A stretch of DNA of 6,471 nt from Chitinophagaceae bacterium (GTDB lineage: Bacteria > Bacteroidota > Bacteroidia > Chitinophagales > Chitinophagaceae). The translations under genes were made by a program, and so were the position numbers. The DNA lies in NCBI GenBank assembly GCA_020846105.1, contig JADLEN010000173.1, positions 1 through 6,471 of the forward strand, written 5' to 3'. How positions within the stretch are numbered: position 1 is the first letter of the stretch; each line of letters begins with the position of its first letter. Of the stretch, positions 6,005-6,471 are shown piece by piece. The notes beneath the pieces were generated by a model. The model did not search any database and was not told where the DNA came from. It saw nothing but the letters and a program-made list of their open reading frames with translations.

Positions 6005-6012
6005 CCGCAAAA
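6000..6012. repeat. Interrupted palindrome between divergent starts (TTTTGC-C-GCAAAA)
   Basis: Two 6-bp arms flank one central base, in the 52-bp gap between the divergent genes starting at 5969 and 6022. It overlaps the plus-strand -7 element and the possible minus-strand -33 element, so a protein bound there could affect both genes. It may equally be a by-product of the TTTGC promoter motif. Confidence 0.3.
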
Positions 6013-6021
6013 CTAAACACA

Positions 6022-6471
6022 ATGAAAAAACTATTTACCAGTATTTTGGTATGCTTATTTGCCTTGAGCGCATCTGCACAGAATTATAGTACAGTCAATT
6101 TTGTTGCTAATAAAATTGTGAACAATCTCGCTGTCACTATTTACATAAATGAACAGATGATCGGGACCATTAAAAATGATGAAAATATTAAGTACAAAAT
6201 TTATAGCGAAGGTCGTTTATCAGTAACATTAATAACAGGTACTGATCGTCAAACTACCACGTTAGATGTTAAGCCAGGCAATGAATACTACTATGAAATA
6301 AGGATTGTAGTAGGAAAATATAAGCATGATGTAATTGAGACAGAAAGGGGAAAAGAAATCTTTGCCAAGAATAAAAATACAATAGAAGGAGAGGAAGATA
6401 TTCGTCGTCCAATAGGCAAAATTAATGCTGACGCCAAAAACGAAGGCCCAAAACAAGGTTCTTGTTTTGTG
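6022..6471 (+). CDS. Secreted protein with an N-terminal PEGA/DUF2846-like beta domain; truncated by the window edge (first 150 aa)
   Basis: An open frame of 150 codons starts at ATG 6022 and is still open at the last base, so the 3' part is missing. It begins with a clear signal peptide: Lys2-Lys3, a hydrophobic core to about residue 16, and SASA before Gln20, giving cleavage after Ala19. Residues 24-100 look like a small beta sandwich: VTIYINEQMIGTI, then an LSVTL strand, then a DVKPGNEYYYEI strand. This pattern (a small rigid group with a name-like Gly turn, then surface strands, then PG..YY) resembles PEGA/DUF2846-type domains of Bacteroidota envelope proteins, by recollection only. Residues 105-143 are polar and charged, like a linker. 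The last visible residues, QGSCFV (145-150), resemble the first strand of trypsin-like proteases such as HtrA, but this is a guess from six residues. The gene has a good upstream -7 element and low G+C (20 of 60 at 6121-6180), like the left-hand gene. Confidence 0.85.
   Translation, partial: MKKLFTSILVCLFALSASAQNYSTVNFVANKIVNNLAVTIYINEQMIGTIKNDENIKYKIYSEGRLSVTLITGTDRQTTTLDVKPGNEYYYEIRIVVGKYKHDVIETERGKEIFAKNKNTIEGEEDIRRPIGKINADAKNEGPKQGSCFV

Noticed and set aside
6262..6456. Minus-strand hydrophobic frame of 64 codons at the right edge
   Set aside because: It is antisense to the secreted-protein gene starting at 6022, which has a signal peptide and a promoter; its hydrophobicity follows from reading AT-rich coding DNA backwards.
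1..6471. CRISPR array, tRNA or rRNA gene, insertion sequence, toxin-antitoxin pair or phage-defence genes
   Set aside because: I saw no regularly spaced repeats, no cloverleaf or rRNA-like sequence, no transposase motif with terminal inverted repeats, and no paired small genes of those kinds.

Overview
The window looks like a chromosomal stretch from a member of the Bacteroidota. The strongest evidence is the 962-residue secreted metallopeptidase, which ends in a type IX secretion (T9SS) type A sorting domain, an export system restricted to that phylum. Supporting evidence is the lack of clear Shine-Dalgarno sequences before the starts, three perfect matches to the phylum's -7 promoter element TAnnTTTG placed just before genes, and a short Crp/Fnr-type regulator of the kind common there. 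I cannot name a genus.

Layout. Positions 56-1132 (+) hold an AT-rich gene for an unrecognised secreted protein. It converges on a block of four minus-strand genes which, read in their direction of transcription, run from right to left: an ArsC/Spx-family thioredoxin-fold protein (5969-5616), a YceH/DUF480 winged-helix protein (5531-4860), the thermolysin-family (M4) peptidase (4750-1862) and the Crp/Fnr-family regulator (1768-1184). A perfect 11-bp hairpin followed by six Ts ends the peptidase transcript, and the regulator appears to have its own promoter immediately after it. At the right edge, divergent from the ArsC/Spx gene, a further secreted protein starts at 6022 (+) and runs off the window after 150 codons.

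How the genes relate. I see no single pathway. The peptidase is a self-contained secreted enzyme: signal peptide, inhibitory propeptide, zinc catalytic domain, Calx-beta-like domain, beta-rich linker and T9SS tail. The ArsC/Spx and YceH genes are 84 bp apart on the same strand and could be co-transcribed, but both are widely scattered families and their pairing says little. The outer plus-strand genes are visibly more AT-rich than the central block.

No new multi-gene system is evident. The items most worth a second look are the truncated right-edge gene, which may be entering a trypsin-like protease domain; a hairpin and four-codon mini-ORF over the peptidase start; a 76-nt G-free tract at the convergent junction that could serve Rho; and a G-quadruplex-type motif inside the signal-peptide coding region of the left-hand gene. 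No stretch longer than about 110 bases lacks a gene.
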